Assembly: GCA_000018565.1 (NCBI GenBank)
Contig: CP000875.1
Location: 1,999,199-2,063,198, forward strand
Direction of reading: 5' to 3'
DNA from: Herpetosiphon aurantiacus DSM 785
GTDB lineage: Bacteria; Chloroflexota; Chloroflexia; Chloroflexales; Herpetosiphonaceae
DNA: 64,000 bases
Shown: positions 27,162-36,988 of the stretch, in pieces
Numbering within the stretch: position 1 is the stretch's first letter
Layout: each line of letters opens with the position of its first letter
Position numbers and translations under genes: made by a program
The notes under the pieces: generated by a model
Databases searched by the model: none
Told to the model about the DNA's origin: nothing
What the model saw: only the letters and a program-made list of their open reading frames with translations

Positions 27162-27974
27162 ATGAGCGTAGGAAGTAGCCCACTTGCCCAAAGCCTGGAA
27201 CGCGCCGCGACCTTAGATCAATACTTGGTTGCGCGGATTGCCGAACCAAACGAGCCAGATTGGTTGCCTGCGACATCATTGACCGATCCTGCGACGCTAA
27301 GCACCATTTTGGAAGGCTTTGCGGCCTCGCGCAAGCTAGCTAAGCGTCGCTTGACAGGCTCGTTCTTTATTAGTTCGTATGTTTGGTATTTGGCTGGGGC
27401 AGCGATTGCCAGCTTACTAATCGATCAACGGATTCCCGACCTTGATCGAGCGAATGTGCTGGCACGTTTTCCTAGCAACGGCAATGCCGATCAGGCCGCA
27501 ATCGCCTTTGCTTCGCAACGGTTTTTCGGCTTAGCTGGCGATCAAAGCCAAGCTGGCGCAACCGTCGTTGCAGATAAAGCTAGCTTGCGCGAACAATTAC
27601 GCCAGCAATTCGAGCAGCATCTTGAGCCAGTGGTGCAATTGGTCGCTGATCAATCAGGTTTAGGCCAGCGTGCCCAGTGGAACATCATTGCCGATCGCTG
27701 TGCTGGCATTTTCTTGCGAGTTGGACAGCGACTTGATCAAGTTGCTGCTGCTTGTGAAGAAGGCTTGGCCTTTGTTGGAGCCAAAGGTTCGGCCATGAAG
27801 GCCAGTAAAACTGGGTATATTGAGCTGAATACTGCGAGCGATGCGAGTGCGACGTTTCTTCAGCGTGGTGGTTGCTGTTTGTACTACCAAGTTGAAGGTG
27901 GCCGTAACTGCAACGATTGCCCGCTATTACCCACTGCCGAGCGCTTGCAACGCATGGCGGGGTTAAGCAACTAA
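27162..27974 (+). CDS. FhuF-like ferric siderophore reductase (2Fe-2S)
   Basis: A 270-residue cytoplasmic protein whose C-terminus carries C238-C239-x10-C250-x2-C253 (CCLYYQVEGGRNCNDC), the [2Fe-2S] signature of FhuF. FhuF reduces ferric siderophores inside the cell so that iron is released. The middle segment SSYVWYLAGAAIASLLIDQR and the later NIIADRCAGIFLRVGQ also fit the FhuF/IucA-related fold. The ATG at 27162 has GAGG eight bases upstream. It lies 32 bases behind the second binding protein and closes the operon, completing the path from uptake to iron release. Confidence 0.88.
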   Translation: MSVGSSPLAQSLERAATLDQYLVARIAEPNEPDWLPATSLTDPATLSTILEGFAASRKLAKRRLTGSFFISSYVWYLAGAAIASLLIDQRIPDLDRANVLARFPSNGNADQAAIAFASQRFFGLAGDQSQAGATVVADKASLREQLRQQFEQHLEPVVQLVADQSGLGQRAQWNIIADRCAGIFLRVGQRLDQVAAACEEGLAFVGAKGSAMKASKTGYIELNTASDASATFLQRGGCCLYYQVEGGRNCNDCPLLPTAERLQRMAGLSN

Positions 27975-27985
27975 ACCCCAAGTTG

Positions 27986-28031
27986 AACACAGAGGTGCAG
28001 AGAATTGATTGATTCTCTGCGCCTCTGTGTT
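27986..28031. terminator. Bidirectional terminator between fhuF and ohr
   Basis: A 20-bp stem (27986-28005 AACACAGAGGTGCAGAGAAT with 28012-28031) has a 6-base loop. It lies between convergent genes, 12 bases after the FhuF stop. The remaining bases to 28110 hold nothing recognisable. Confidence 0.7.
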
Positions 28032-28110
28032 AATGCTATTTAATTACTTATGATCTTTACGCTCTTTGTGATTGCAAACATACTAGCCCCGGATCTCTAA
28101 CCCCTGAACC

Positions 28111-28530
28111 CTACTTTACGATCAACTCAACCTCGATATTGCCACGGGTTGCGTTGCTATATGGGCAAACTGTATGCGCTTTTTCAACCAAGGCTAAGGC
28201 CGTTTCGCGTTCGACTTTGGGTAAATCGATGGTCAAAGTTACGGCTAGACCATAGCCACCTTGGGCATTGGCCCCAAGGCTGACCGTGCCAGTCACGCTT
28301 GAATCAGTTGGATCGGCTTTGGCATGCTTGGCAACCAAACTCAAGGCGCTATGAAAACAGGCAGCATAGCCAGCAGCAAACAACTGCTCAGGGTTGGTCG
28401 CGCCACCTGGCCCACCTAATTCCTTGGGCGAGGCCAAATCAAGGGTTAAGCTGCCATCAGGCGCGGTTACTTGGCCAGTGCGTCCGCCGGTGGCTGTCAT
28501 GGTGGTCGTATATAAGGTTTTAAGTGCCAT
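28111..28530 (-). CDS. ohr: Organic hydroperoxide resistance protein (Ohr/OsmC family)
   Basis: A thiol peroxidase of 139 residues that reduces organic and lipid hydroperoxides in the cytoplasm. The two catalytic cysteines are C58 in LFAAGYAACFHSAL and C122 in HTVCPYSNATRGN, both in the Ohr context rather than the OsmC one. The N-terminus MALKTLYTTTMTATGGRTG is typical. The ATG at 28530 follows GGAG by nine bases. It is divergent from the OhrR regulator, and a perfect palindrome lies in the shared control region. Confidence 0.95.
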   Translation of the reverse strand: MALKTLYTTTMTATGGRTGQVTAPDGSLTLDLASPKELGGPGGATNPEQLFAAGYAACFHSALSLVAKHAKADPTDSSVTGTVSLGANAQGGYGLAVTLTIDLPKVERETALALVEKAHTVCPYSNATRGNIEVELIVK

Positions 28531-28571
28531 ATCATCAATCTCCAAAAATACACTAGATTTATATTGATAGC

Positions 28572-28595
28572 AATTATATTGCACGCAATATAATT
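28572..28595. promoter_or_regulatory. OhrR operator candidate
   Basis: A perfect 24-base palindrome: AATTATATTGC at 28572-28582, AC, then GCAATATAATT at 28585-28595. It lies between the divergent ohr and ohrR starts. OhrR-type MarR regulators bind A/T-rich palindromes of this size. Confidence 0.7.
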
Positions 28596-28653
28596 TGTCA
28601 AGAGCTAATTTTCGTGCTAGGGTGATTTAGGTAACATAAACAGGAGGCTAGCC

Positions 28654-29103
28654 ATGGATTTAGCAGAGCAAGGTTTATTATTGGAGCAGCAATTGTGCTT
28701 TGATGTCTATGCAGCCTCACGGGCGATCAACAAGGCCTATCGACCACTTTTGGAAGCCTTGAGTTTGACCTACCCCCAATATTTGGTGATGTTGGTGTTG
28801 TGGGAGCATGAGGCCCAGACCGTCAAGCAGCTTGGCGAACAATTGCAACTGGATTCGGGTACGCTCTCGCCATTGCTCAAACGGCTGGAAAGTGCGGGGT
28901 TTTTGCAACGCCAACGCCGTGCCAGCGACGAGCGCGAAGTCGAAATTCAATTAACTGAGGCAGGCCGCGCCTTGCGCCAACAGGCCAGCAATGTTCCAGC
29001 CTCAATTTTTCAGGCGATTGGGTTAAGTGCTGCTGAATATCTGCAACTTAAGCATTTGCTGCGCCAAGTGATGACTTCAGTTGAAGCAAATTACCCTGAT
29101 TAA
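28654..29103 (+). CDS. ohrR: Organic hydroperoxide-sensing MarR-family regulator
   Basis: A 149-residue winged-helix repressor of the OhrR group. The redox-sensing cysteine is C15 in LCFDVYAASRAIN, followed by YRPLLEALSLTYPQYLVMLV, which contains the tyrosines that normally hydrogen-bond the cysteine. The DNA-binding region is VKQLGEQLQLDSGTLSPLLK, and the wing is RQRRASDEREVEIQLTE. Oxidation of the Cys by organic peroxides releases the DNA and induces ohr. AGGAGG lies six bases before the ATG. Single Cys suggests the one-Cys mechanism. Confidence 0.94.
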   Translation: MDLAEQGLLLEQQLCFDVYAASRAINKAYRPLLEALSLTYPQYLVMLVLWEHEAQTVKQLGEQLQLDSGTLSPLLKRLESAGFLQRQRRASDEREVEIQLTEAGRALRQQASNVPASIFQAIGLSAAEYLQLKHLLRQVMTSVEANYPD

Positions 29104-29176
29104 GGCTGGTTAGTTTGTTCAAAACGACTATTTCGAGCTTATCTTGGCACGGTTGATAACCAAAAATTGTACTTTA

Positions 29177-29239
29177 GGGGGTGCAGGGGGATGAAAATAC
29201 CCTGCGTTCCCCGCCTTGAGGCGGGGCGGAGGGGTGGTG
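29177..29239. repeat. Dispersed repeat, family B (first copy)
   Basis: GGGGGTGCAGGGGGAT, CCTGCGT and a perfect CCCGCCTTGAGGCGGG hairpin followed by GGAGGGGTGGT. An inverted second copy with the same order of blocks lies at 33156-33218. The function is unknown. It sits between ohrR and the pyrG promoter. Confidence 0.7.
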
Positions 29240-29304
29240 ATCATGTTAATCTATAAAACCAGCTAGCCTAAATTCAACTGTCCCTACGATCAAACCATCT
29301 ATGG

Positions 29305-29351
29305 TATAATCAAGGCCCGTACTGATGATATTCAGTGCGGATTTTTTATTT
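29305..29351 (+). promoter_or_regulatory. pyrG -10 element and leader terminator (attenuator candidate)
   Basis: TATAAT at 29305-29310 is followed at once by AAGGCCCG and then by a 9-bp stem (29317-29325 CCGTACTGA with 29332-29340) and ATTTTTTATTT. Transcription beginning near 29315 would meet this intrinsic terminator before reaching the ATG at 29369. In Gram-positive bacteria pyrG is controlled by CTP-dependent attenuation at a leader terminator directly after a G-rich transcript start, and this layout is similar. No good -35 box is seen. Confidence 0.6.
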
Positions 29352-29368
29352 AACGCGGAGCACAGTAA

Positions 29369-30973
<1,605 letters not shown>

Positions 30974-30985
30974 TACCTTTTATGG

Positions 30986-31030
30986 TTCAGCAGCCCACTC
31001 CCACCTTGCTAGTGAGAGTGGGCTGCTGAA
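30986..31030 (+). terminator. pyrG terminator
   Basis: A perfect 15-bp stem (30986-31000 TTCAGCAGCCCACTC with 31016-31030) lies 12 bases after the stop codon. There is no long T-run. Confidence 0.65.
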
Positions 31031-31242
31031 GGAATGACGACGATTGCTAGACTAGCGGCTTTTGACTTGCGTCGATTCTTAAAATACTCTCCGTTCCCTC
31101 ACCCCCAGCCCCTCTCCCACTGCGGCGGGCGAGGGGAGCACTCCTAGCGCGATTCCCCTCGTCTTATATGCGGAAGTGGGGCAAGGAATGACGACGATTG
31201 CTAGACTAGCGGTTTTTGACTTGCGTCGATTCTTAAAATACT
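31029..31242. repeat. 60-base direct repeat enclosing a family A repeat
   Basis: 31029-31088 and 31183-31242 are identical except for one base (GCGGCTTTTG versus GCGGTTTTTG). Between them is a family A repeat (CCCTCACCCCCAGCCCCTCT from 31096, to about 31163). The 390-base gap from pyrG to cobA is filled by the pyrG terminator, this structure and the cobA terminator. Confidence 0.85.
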
Positions 31243-31298
31243 TAAGGTTGTTGCGATATCCTAGAGCCTTCAGCCACTAGCCATGTATCCCCTGCGTT

Positions 31299-31329
31299 AA
31301 AAAAAGATCAGGCTATTGCTAGCCCGATC
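31299..31329 (-). terminator. Terminator of the sulfate assimilation operon
   Basis: On the minus strand GATCGGGCTA, a 4-base loop and TAGCCTGATC (31329-31306) form a 10-bp stem followed by seven T (31305-31299). It lies 34 bases after the cobA stop and is the strongest intrinsic terminator in the region. Confidence 0.88.
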
Positions 31330-31363
31330 GCTATGTTCAATGTTCTTTGCTCTATGCTCTTGC

Positions 31364-32155
31364 TTAGGCAAATGCTCGGACAACTTCGGGCATTTCAAGC
31401 ACTGTCGATTCAAACCAATTAAGTTGTTCACGCAACGCCACAACTTCGCCCACAATTAAAATCGCTGGTGCGCCGATGCCAGCCGCTTTAACCGCAGCCT
31501 CAATTTGATCAAGTGGTGCGACCACCGTTTTTTGATCAGCAGTTGTGCCCCAGCGAATCACCGCCGTTGGAGTATCGGCAGGGCGACCATTGGCAATCAA
31601 ACTGGCAACTGTGTGGTTGATTCGCGTAATTCCCATCAAAAAGACCAAGGTATCAACACCTTGGGCCAAGGCTTGCCAATTGATGCGGCTGGTTGGCTTG
31701 GTTGGATCTTCATGACCTGTCACAAAGACAACCGATGAAGCCACATCGCGATGAGTCACTGGAATGCCCGCATAGGCAGGGGCCGCAATCGCCGAAGAAA
31801 TGCCGGGCACAACTTCCCATGCAATTCCGGCAGCGCTCAAGGCAGCAGCTTCCTCGCCACCGCGCCCAAATACAAATGGATCGCCGCCTTTGAGTCGAAC
31901 CACCAATTTACCTTGCTGAGCGTGCTCAATCAAGGTTGCGTTGATCCAATCTTGGCTGACGGAATGTTGGCCGCCACGCTTGCCAGCCGGAATCAACTCG
32001 GCATCGCTACGAGCTTCGGCCAATAATTCGGGCAACACCAAGGCATCGAATACCACGACATCGGCACTTTGCAAACGGCGCAACCCTTTGACGGTAATTA
32101 AATCGGCGGAGCCTGGACCAGCCCCGACTAATGCAACAAATCCTTCGCGTGTCAT
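31364..32155 (-). CDS. cobA: Uroporphyrinogen-III C-methyltransferase (SUMT)
   Basis: A 263-residue SAM-dependent enzyme that methylates uroporphyrinogen III twice to precorrin-2, the entry to siroheme. It shows the SUMT landmarks VALVGAGPGSADLITVKGL, VVRLKGGDPFVFGRGGEE, and VPGISSAIAAPAYAGIPVTH, then LVFLMGITRI and PTAVIRWGTTADQKTV. GGAGG lies four bases before the ATG, and the ATG overlaps the stop of the next upstream gene by 4 bases. It provides siroheme for the sulfite/nitrite reductase of the same operon. Cobalamin synthesis is the alternative use, but the context argues for siroheme. Confidence 0.93.
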   Translation of the reverse strand: MTREGFVALVGAGPGSADLITVKGLRRLQSADVVVFDALVLPELLAEARSDAELIPAGKRGGQHSVSQDWINATLIEHAQQGKLVVRLKGGDPFVFGRGGEEAAALSAAGIAWEVVPGISSAIAAPAYAGIPVTHRDVASSVVFVTGHEDPTKPTSRINWQALAQGVDTLVFLMGITRINHTVASLIANGRPADTPTAVIRWGTTADQKTVVAPLDQIEAAVKAAGIGAPAILIVGEVVALREQLNWFESTVLEMPEVVRAFA

Positions 32156-32748
32156 AGATCCTCCGTTGGCAAGTGATTGAGCGTCGGCGGCTGTTGGGCT
32201 AATTCAACCAGCAATTGATCAAAATATTGCTCACGTTCTGTCGTGGTTAGTGTCGCAAGTTCGGCGCGTTGAGCTGCGACAATTTGGGCCAGCGTAGCAT
32301 ACCGTTGATCAAAATAATTACTGAGCTGTTGGCGTAAGTAGCGACTTAAGGCTGGGCTAGCCCCACTGCTACTGACGCTAAATAACAACGAGCCTTGACG
32401 ATGGTTGGCGGTTGTGATGAAATTCCCCTCTTCAGCAGCATCGGCGATATTGAGGAGGATTGGGCGGTTGTGGCATTCGTGGGCAATTTGCTGATTGACC
32501 AAGCGTTGATTGGTTGCGGCAACAACCAAAAATGCGGCTTCACAATCACCAAATTGATATTCACGGGCAAGATGCTGAATTTGGTTGCTAGCTTGCCAGT
32601 GTTGCAGTTGTGGCGTTAGTTGAGGGCTGATCACAATTGGATTTGCGCCACCAGTGATTAATCCAGCAACTTTACGTTCGGCAACCGCACCGCCACCAAC
32701 GACCACACAACGCTGTTGGGCTAAATTGGTCAAGACTATTGGGTACAT
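32152..32748 (-). CDS. cysG: Precorrin-2 dehydrogenase/sirohydrochlorin ferrochelatase (CysG N-terminal, Met8-like)
   Basis: A 198-residue protein with an N-terminal NAD-binding motif, RCVVVGGGAVAERKVAGLI. The central ADAAEEGNFITTANHRQGSL contains the conserved DxxxxxNFxxPA-like region, and SSSGASPALSRYLRQQL is the typical helix of the dimer domain. It oxidises precorrin-2 to sirohydrochlorin and, in bifunctional members, inserts iron to make siroheme. In E. coli this domain is fused to the methyltransferase; here the two are separate but translationally coupled (ATGA). It matches TIGR01470-type stand-alone enzymes. A 600-base repeat-filled gap separates it from the reductase gene upstream. 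Confidence 0.9.
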   Translation of the reverse strand: MYPIVLTNLAQQRCVVVGGGAVAERKVAGLITGGANPIVISPQLTPQLQHWQASNQIQHLAREYQFGDCEAAFLVVAATNQRLVNQQIAHECHNRPILLNIADAAEEGNFITTANHRQGSLLFSVSSSGASPALSRYLRQQLSNYFDQRYATLAQIVAAQRAELATLTTTEREQYFDQLLVELAQQPPTLNHLPTEDL

Positions 32749-32794
32749 AATAATTAGCTGTAATGATTCATTGGGTTAACAATCAGTGCTCGTT

Positions 32795-32902
32795 CCCTCA
32801 CCCCCAGCCCCTCGCCTACCGCAGTGGGAGAGGGGAGTGGGATTACTCCGCGCAATGTTCTCCCTCGCCTGCTGGGCGGGAGAGGGGTCTAGGGGGTGAG
32901 GG
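32795..32902. repeat. Dispersed repeat, family A
   Basis: CCCTCACCCCCAGCCCCTCG at one end and TAGGGGGTGAGGG at the other are inverted copies, with CGCAGTGGGAGAGGGGAGTG and CCTCGCCTGCTGGGCGGGAG inside. It lies within the 599-base gap of the operon between cysG and the reductase gene. Between this copy and the next repeats there is only non-coding sequence with no feature I recognise. Confidence 0.85.
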
Positions 32903-33155
32903 CATGCTGGCTGTTGTTCATGCGATAAATCATAGCGATCAGCCTTTAGTCGCCAACCAAAATGGTCAGCGCCAAACAGCAGTGGTTGGGCAAAAGCAAC
33001 ATTGCAAATCATGTGGGCAGGCCCAGTATAATCAACAATTCTGGTTTTGCGTAGCAATACATCAGCCGATTTCTATCGAATTTGCGCCATGTTCGATGCC
33101 CTCACTTAACCCATCGCTTTCAAGGAGCGGTTTTTTAACCAAGAATTGGTTGTTT

Positions 33156-33218
33156 ACCACCCTTCCGTCCCGCCTCAAGGCGGGAGACGCAGGGGCTTTA
33201 ATCCCCCTGCACCCTCTC
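33156..33218. repeat. Dispersed repeat, family B (second, inverted copy)
   Basis: ACCACCCTTCCG, the hairpin CCCGCCTCAAGGCGGG, ACGCAGGGGC and ATCCCCCTGCACCCTC match, on the other strand, the blocks of the copy at 29177-29239. Confidence 0.7.
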
Positions 33219-33300
33219 AAGTTCAATCAGGGATATTTATGCATCCACCGATGAACTACCAGATCATTGGTAAAAGGGTAGCGACCTACGCTTGTAAACT

Positions 33301-33341
33301 CCCCTCTCCCGCCGCAGTGGGAGAGGGGTTGGGGGTGAGGG
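33301..33341. repeat. Dispersed repeat, family A (short copy)
   Basis: CCCCTCTCCCGCCGCAGTGG to GGGGGTGAGGGAA ends six bases before the stop of the reductase gene. Only the right half of the full element is present. Confidence 0.8.
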
Positions 33342-33347
33342 AATCTG

Positions 33348-35009
33348 CTAGCGACTTTTATTCCACGAGCCTTCTTCCGTCCACACGCCTTCTTCGGTTT
33401 CTGGCTCGCCAAAGCCAAGATAAACCCGCAGTTGGTCGTCGGTTTGGCGCTTGGCCCAATGGCGGAACTGATCTTCAGGGCTGGTACGTTGGGCTTGGTA
33501 GGTGGTGACCAAGTTGCCCAAACGATCGGCCAATTCTGACCATGGCACTTTGGTTGCCACCCGTCGGCCAATTGTTGCATCGTCGCCCAAAGCTCCGCCG
33601 AGCAGAATATCGGTGGCTGGTAGCTTATTTTTGCTGCCATCAGGGTTGCGAATCACGCCGCCCTGTAATCCAATATCGGCGATGCTATGTTGGCTACACG
33701 AGTGTGGGCAAGCCGAAAGATGGATGCGCAACGGCACATCAAGCTCAACTTTTTGATCCAATGCTCCAGCCAATTGCCAAGCAGCTTCTTTGGTTTCGAT
33801 TGTAGCAAAGTTGCAGTAGGGCAACCCAGTACAAGCAACGACTGTGCGTTGGATACGTGGGCCATTTGGCTGCAATTCTTGCAACAACGGCTCAGCCAGT
33901 AAGGCATCTAACCGCGCTTCAGGAATGTAGGGCAACAGCAAGTTTTGGCTGTGGGTTAGGCGAATTTCGCTTTGGCCATATTCACGTGATAAGCGAGCTG
34001 CTTCGCGAATTTGGGCTGGCGTAATGCGTCCAGTTGGTACAAGCAAGCCAACCCAGTAGAGATTTGGCTGCTTTTGGCGAAATACTCCAACGACATCGCC
34101 ACTGTAAACTGCTGGTGGCACATCGGTTGCCGCTCGTTCCAAGGGATGGCCAAGGTAGTTCACAACTTCTTCGCGGAAACGCTCTGCACCCCAATCGGCG
34201 ATCAGATATTTTAGCCGGGCATGGTTACGCTTTTCGCGGTAGCCAAAATCGCGATAGACCAAGGTGATGGCACGAGCAATTTCAACCACTGCATCGAGAT
34301 CGGCTGGCACAAACACATCAATGTTTTGAGCTAGATGTGGCTCGTGCGAAAGCCCGCCCCCAACCCAAACGTTGTAGCCCAGCACAATCTCGCCATCAAT
34401 TTCCTTGCGGCCAGGAGTGAACGAAAGATCATTGATTGGTGCTTGGGTCGCGTCAAGCCCGCCGCCAGCGACCGAAACTTTATACTTGCGGGGCAAGTTT
34501 GAGTAATCGGTGTTATAGGCAAAGTGCTCATCGAGTGCCTTGAAGAATGGCCGTGGATCGATCCATTCGTCGGCGGCAATCCCAGCAACTGGGCTACTCA
34601 CAACGTTGCGTGGCACATCACCACAAGCCTCAATCGACGAAAGCCCAACGCTTTCCAAAGTTTCAAATACGGTTGGAATATCGCGCAGCGCAATTGTATG
34701 CAACTGGAAGGTTTGGCGAGTGGTAATTTCAACCCGACCAGGGGCGACGGTTTCAGCCAAGTGCACAATTGCATCAGCTTGATCGGCAGTCATAATCCCG
34801 CCAGGCAAGCGCACCCGCAACATGAAAAAGCCATCTTTGGGCTTATCGTGATACAAACCATACCATTTGAAACGGTTCATATCACTTTCGGTAACTTCAT
34901 TGATATCGCCACTTTGGGCGTAGCGATAAATATCTTCAAGCACCGCTAAGCCATCTTTTTCCAGCTTTTGCAGTTCGACAGGGTTTAGTTTTGGGGTTGT
35001 AGCAGTCAT
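33348..35009 (-). CDS. sir: Siroheme-[4Fe-4S] assimilatory sulfite (or nitrite) reductase, ferredoxin-dependent type
   Basis: A 553-residue reductase that carries out the six-electron reduction of sulfite to sulfide. It has the duplicated ferredoxin-like (NIR_SIR_ferr) and siroheme-binding domains: [31 protein letters not shown] and [16 protein letters not shown] near residues 65-145. The cluster cysteines are C393, C399, C434 and C438 (ACTGLPYC and ACPHSC), which hold [4Fe-4S] bridged to siroheme. Sequence alone does not separate nitrite from sulfite use; the operon of cysH, sat, cysC and siroheme genes argues for sulfite. The ATG at 35009 has GAGGAGG upstream and overlaps the cysC stop (ATGA). 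Confidence 0.92.
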   Translation of the reverse strand: MTATTPKLNPVELQKLEKDGLAVLEDIYRYAQSGDINEVTESDMNRFKWYGLYHDKPKDGFFMLRVRLPGGIMTADQADAIVHLAETVAPGRVEITTRQTFQLHTIALRDIPTVFETLESVGLSSIEACGDVPRNVVSSPVAGIAADEWIDPRPFFKALDEHFAYNTDYSNLPRKYKVSVAGGGLDATQAPINDLSFTPGRKEIDGEIVLGYNVWVGGGLSHEPHLAQNIDVFVPADLDAVVEIARAITLVYRDFGYREKRNHARLKYLIADWGAERFREEVVNYLGHPLERAATDVPPAVYSGDVVGVFRQKQPNLYWVGLLVPTGRITPAQIREAARLSREYGQSEIRLTHSQNLLLPYIPEARLDALLAEPLLQELQPNGPRIQRTVVACTGLPYCNFATIETKEAAWQLAGALDQKVELDVPLRIHLSACPHSCSQHSIADIGLQGGVIRNPDGSKNKLPATDILLGGALGDDATIGRRVATKVPWSELADRLGNLVTTYQAQRTSPEDQFRHWAKRQTDDQLRVYLGFGEPETEEGVWTEEGSWNKSR

Positions 35010-35560
35010 GCGCCCTCCTCGACGGCGGCAACCGTCGGTAGATAGCCGAGTTCTTCCAATGTGTTGACAATGCGGGCAACGCTAGCATCGAGCGATTCAG
35101 CGTGGCTTGGAATCACCACCTCAGGATTGGTTGGTGGTTCATATGGGTCGGAAACCCCAGTGAAATGAGGAATCTCGCCAGCTAAGGCTTTGGCATACAA
35201 GCCCTTGACATCGCGGTCGATACAAACTTCCAATGGGCAATCGATATAGACTTCGACAAAACGAGCGGTGCTGCCGCGAATTTCCTCGCGGGTTTGGCGA
35301 TAGGGCGAGATAGCGGCGGCAATTGCCACTCCGCCATGGCGCGAAACCAAATCACAAACCCAGCCGATGCGCCGCACGTTGGTATCGCGATCTTCCTTCG
35401 AGAAGCCCAAACCTTTGCTCAAATGGGTGCGTACCACATCGCCATCAAGCACCTCGACCCGTTGCTCGCGTTCGCGCAGCACTTCAGCCAAAGCCGCCGC
35501 TATCGTCGATTTGCCTGCGCCTGATAAACCAGTAAACCAGATAATATATCCCTGACTCAT
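35006..35560 (-). CDS. cysC: Adenylylsulfate (APS) kinase
   Basis: A 184-residue kinase that phosphorylates APS to PAPS. The P-loop is GLSGAGKS at residues 11-18. The following landmarks are [52 protein letters not shown] and [20 protein letters not shown]. The C-terminal [14 protein letters not shown] is also conserved. The start at ATG 35560 ([11 protein letters not shown]) has AAGGA upstream. The protein ends by overlapping the reductase start. It follows sat in the operon, separated by a family A repeat. Confidence 0.95.
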   Translation of the reverse strand: MSQGYIIWFTGLSGAGKSTIAAALAEVLREREQRVEVLDGDVVRTHLSKGLGFSKEDRDTNVRRIGWVCDLVSRHGGVAIAAAISPYRQTREEIRGSTARFVEVYIDCPLEVCIDRDVKGLYAKALAGEIPHFTGVSDPYEPPTNPEVVIPSHAESLDASVARIVNTLEELGYLPTVAAVEEGA

Positions 35561-35604
35561 AGAAAATCCTTTATTGGGAAGGGTGATTGCTAATACTTTG
35601 GTTT

Positions 35605-35706
35605 CCCTCACCCCCAATCCCTCTCCCACTGCGGCGGGAGAAGGGAGTGCTGTCGGAGCGGTTCCCCCTCGCCTGCTGGGTGGGAGAGGGGGCTAGGGGG
35701 TGAGGG
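35605..35706. repeat. Dispersed repeat, family A
   Basis: CCCTCACCCCCAATCCCTCT at one end, GGGGGCTAGGGGGTGAGGGA at the other, with CACTGCGGCGGGAGAAGGGA and CTCGCCTGCTGGGTGGGAGA inside. It fills most of the 178-base gap between sat and cysC within the operon. Confidence 0.85.
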
Positions 35707-35738
35707 ATGTTCTATGTCCTATGTTCTTTTAACTCAAT

Positions 35739-36890
35739 TCACGCAGCGATCAACTCTTCGATAACCTCGCGGCGGCTGAACTCAGGTGGTGGTAATTCGC
35801 CGCGTGACAAGAGCGCCCGCACGGCAGTGCCACTCAAAATAACGTGGTGTTCGTGGGAGTGTGGGCAGGTTTTGGCCGAGGCCATCGCGCCACAACGTTG
35901 GCAGTAGAAGGTATGTTCAAAGAACAACGGCGTAATGCCCAAAGCTGTTGGATCAAATTCGTTGAAAATATATTGGGCATCATAAGTGCCATAGTAACTG
36001 CCAACCCCAGCGTGGTCGCGGCCAACAATGAAGTGGGTGCAGCCATAGTTTTTGCGATTCAAGGCATGGAAAATCGCTTCGCGTGGGCCAGCATAGCGCA
36101 TTGGCGCAGGGAAAACGCCCAGCAATACGCGGTTGGCGGGGTAGTATTCACGCAGCAAGCGCTCGTAGGAACGCACGCGAGCTGGCGCTGGCACATCATC
36201 GCTTTTGGTTGTGCCAACTAATGGGTGCAACAACAAGCCATCGACGACTTCCAAGGCGCATTTTTGAATATATTCGTGAGCGCGGTGAACTGGGTTGCGG
36301 GTTTGAAAGCCTACGACCGTGCGCCAGCCAGCATCGCTGATCGATTGACGTACTTCTTGAGGGGTGCGTGGCAAGTGTGGGAATGCCCCTTGCTCAACTT
36401 GCAACAACCAAATCGCCCCGCCAACTCGCCAGCGTGGCGCAGCATACAACCGGGCCACGCCTGGGTGAGCGCCATCGGTTGTGCGATACACGTGTTGTGC
36501 TTCGTGTTCAACATCAACTGGGAAAATATCTTCAACTTCGAGCACCGCCAAAATCGTGCCTTGTTCATCAGTTAATGCAACCGGCTGATCGAGCACCAAA
36601 TCGTAGGCTTGATCTTCGGTAATTGGCAAGGTAATCGGAATCGACCAGGGCAAGCCATTTTTGAGGTGCATCGTTTCGACGACCGCCTTATAATCGTGGC
36701 GATTCAAGAAACCAGTTAAGGGGCTATACGAACCAATCCCAATCATCAAGAGATCGGCGCGATGCGGCTCGTCGAGCACAATTCGTGGCAAATCTTGGGC
36801 CGATTGCAACAAATTTTCGCGTAAAAGGCCGCTAGGAATCCGATTGACCAACGTACCGCCGTGAGGCAAGATTAATGATGAAACAGCCAT
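35739..36890 (-). CDS. sat: Sulfate adenylyltransferase (ATP sulfurylase)
   Basis: The 383-residue, single-chain (dissimilatory-like) ATP sulfurylase that makes APS from sulfate and ATP. Visible motifs are the PUA-like N-terminal domain with [20 protein letters not shown] and [11 protein letters not shown]. The active-site sequence is [20 protein letters not shown], where the QTRNPxHRAHE signature binds ATP and sulfate, and [17 protein letters not shown] follows. Near the C-terminus [20 protein letters not shown] carries Cys and His residues that could bind zinc. GAGGG lies nine bases before the ATG. Second gene of the operon. Confidence 0.96.
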   Translation of the reverse strand: MAVSSLILPHGGTLVNRIPSGLLRENLLQSAQDLPRIVLDEPHRADLLMIGIGSYSPLTGFLNRHDYKAVVETMHLKNGLPWSIPITLPITEDQAYDLVLDQPVALTDEQGTILAVLEVEDIFPVDVEHEAQHVYRTTDGAHPGVARLYAAPRWRVGGAIWLLQVEQGAFPHLPRTPQEVRQSISDAGWRTVVGFQTRNPVHRAHEYIQKCALEVVDGLLLHPLVGTTKSDDVPAPARVRSYERLLREYYPANRVLLGVFPAPMRYAGPREAIFHALNRKNYGCTHFIVGRDHAGVGSYYGTYDAQYIFNEFDPTALGITPLFFEHTFYCQRCGAMASAKTCPHSHEHHVILSGTAVRALLSRGELPPPEFSRREVIEELIAA

Positions 36891-36922
36891 TGAAGCACAC
36901 CCTCGAACATAGAATAGCAGCT

Positions 36923-36946
36923 AGCATAAAGTGGCACCTTTATGCT
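36923..36946. other. Intercistronic hairpin between cysH and sat
   Basis: AGCATAAAG (36923-36931) pairs perfectly with CTTTATGCT (36938-36946). No T-run follows on the minus strand, so processing or mRNA stability is more likely than termination. Confidence 0.5.
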
Positions 36947-36988
36947 AATCAACATTGATTACACATAACATAACGAACAAATGGAATT

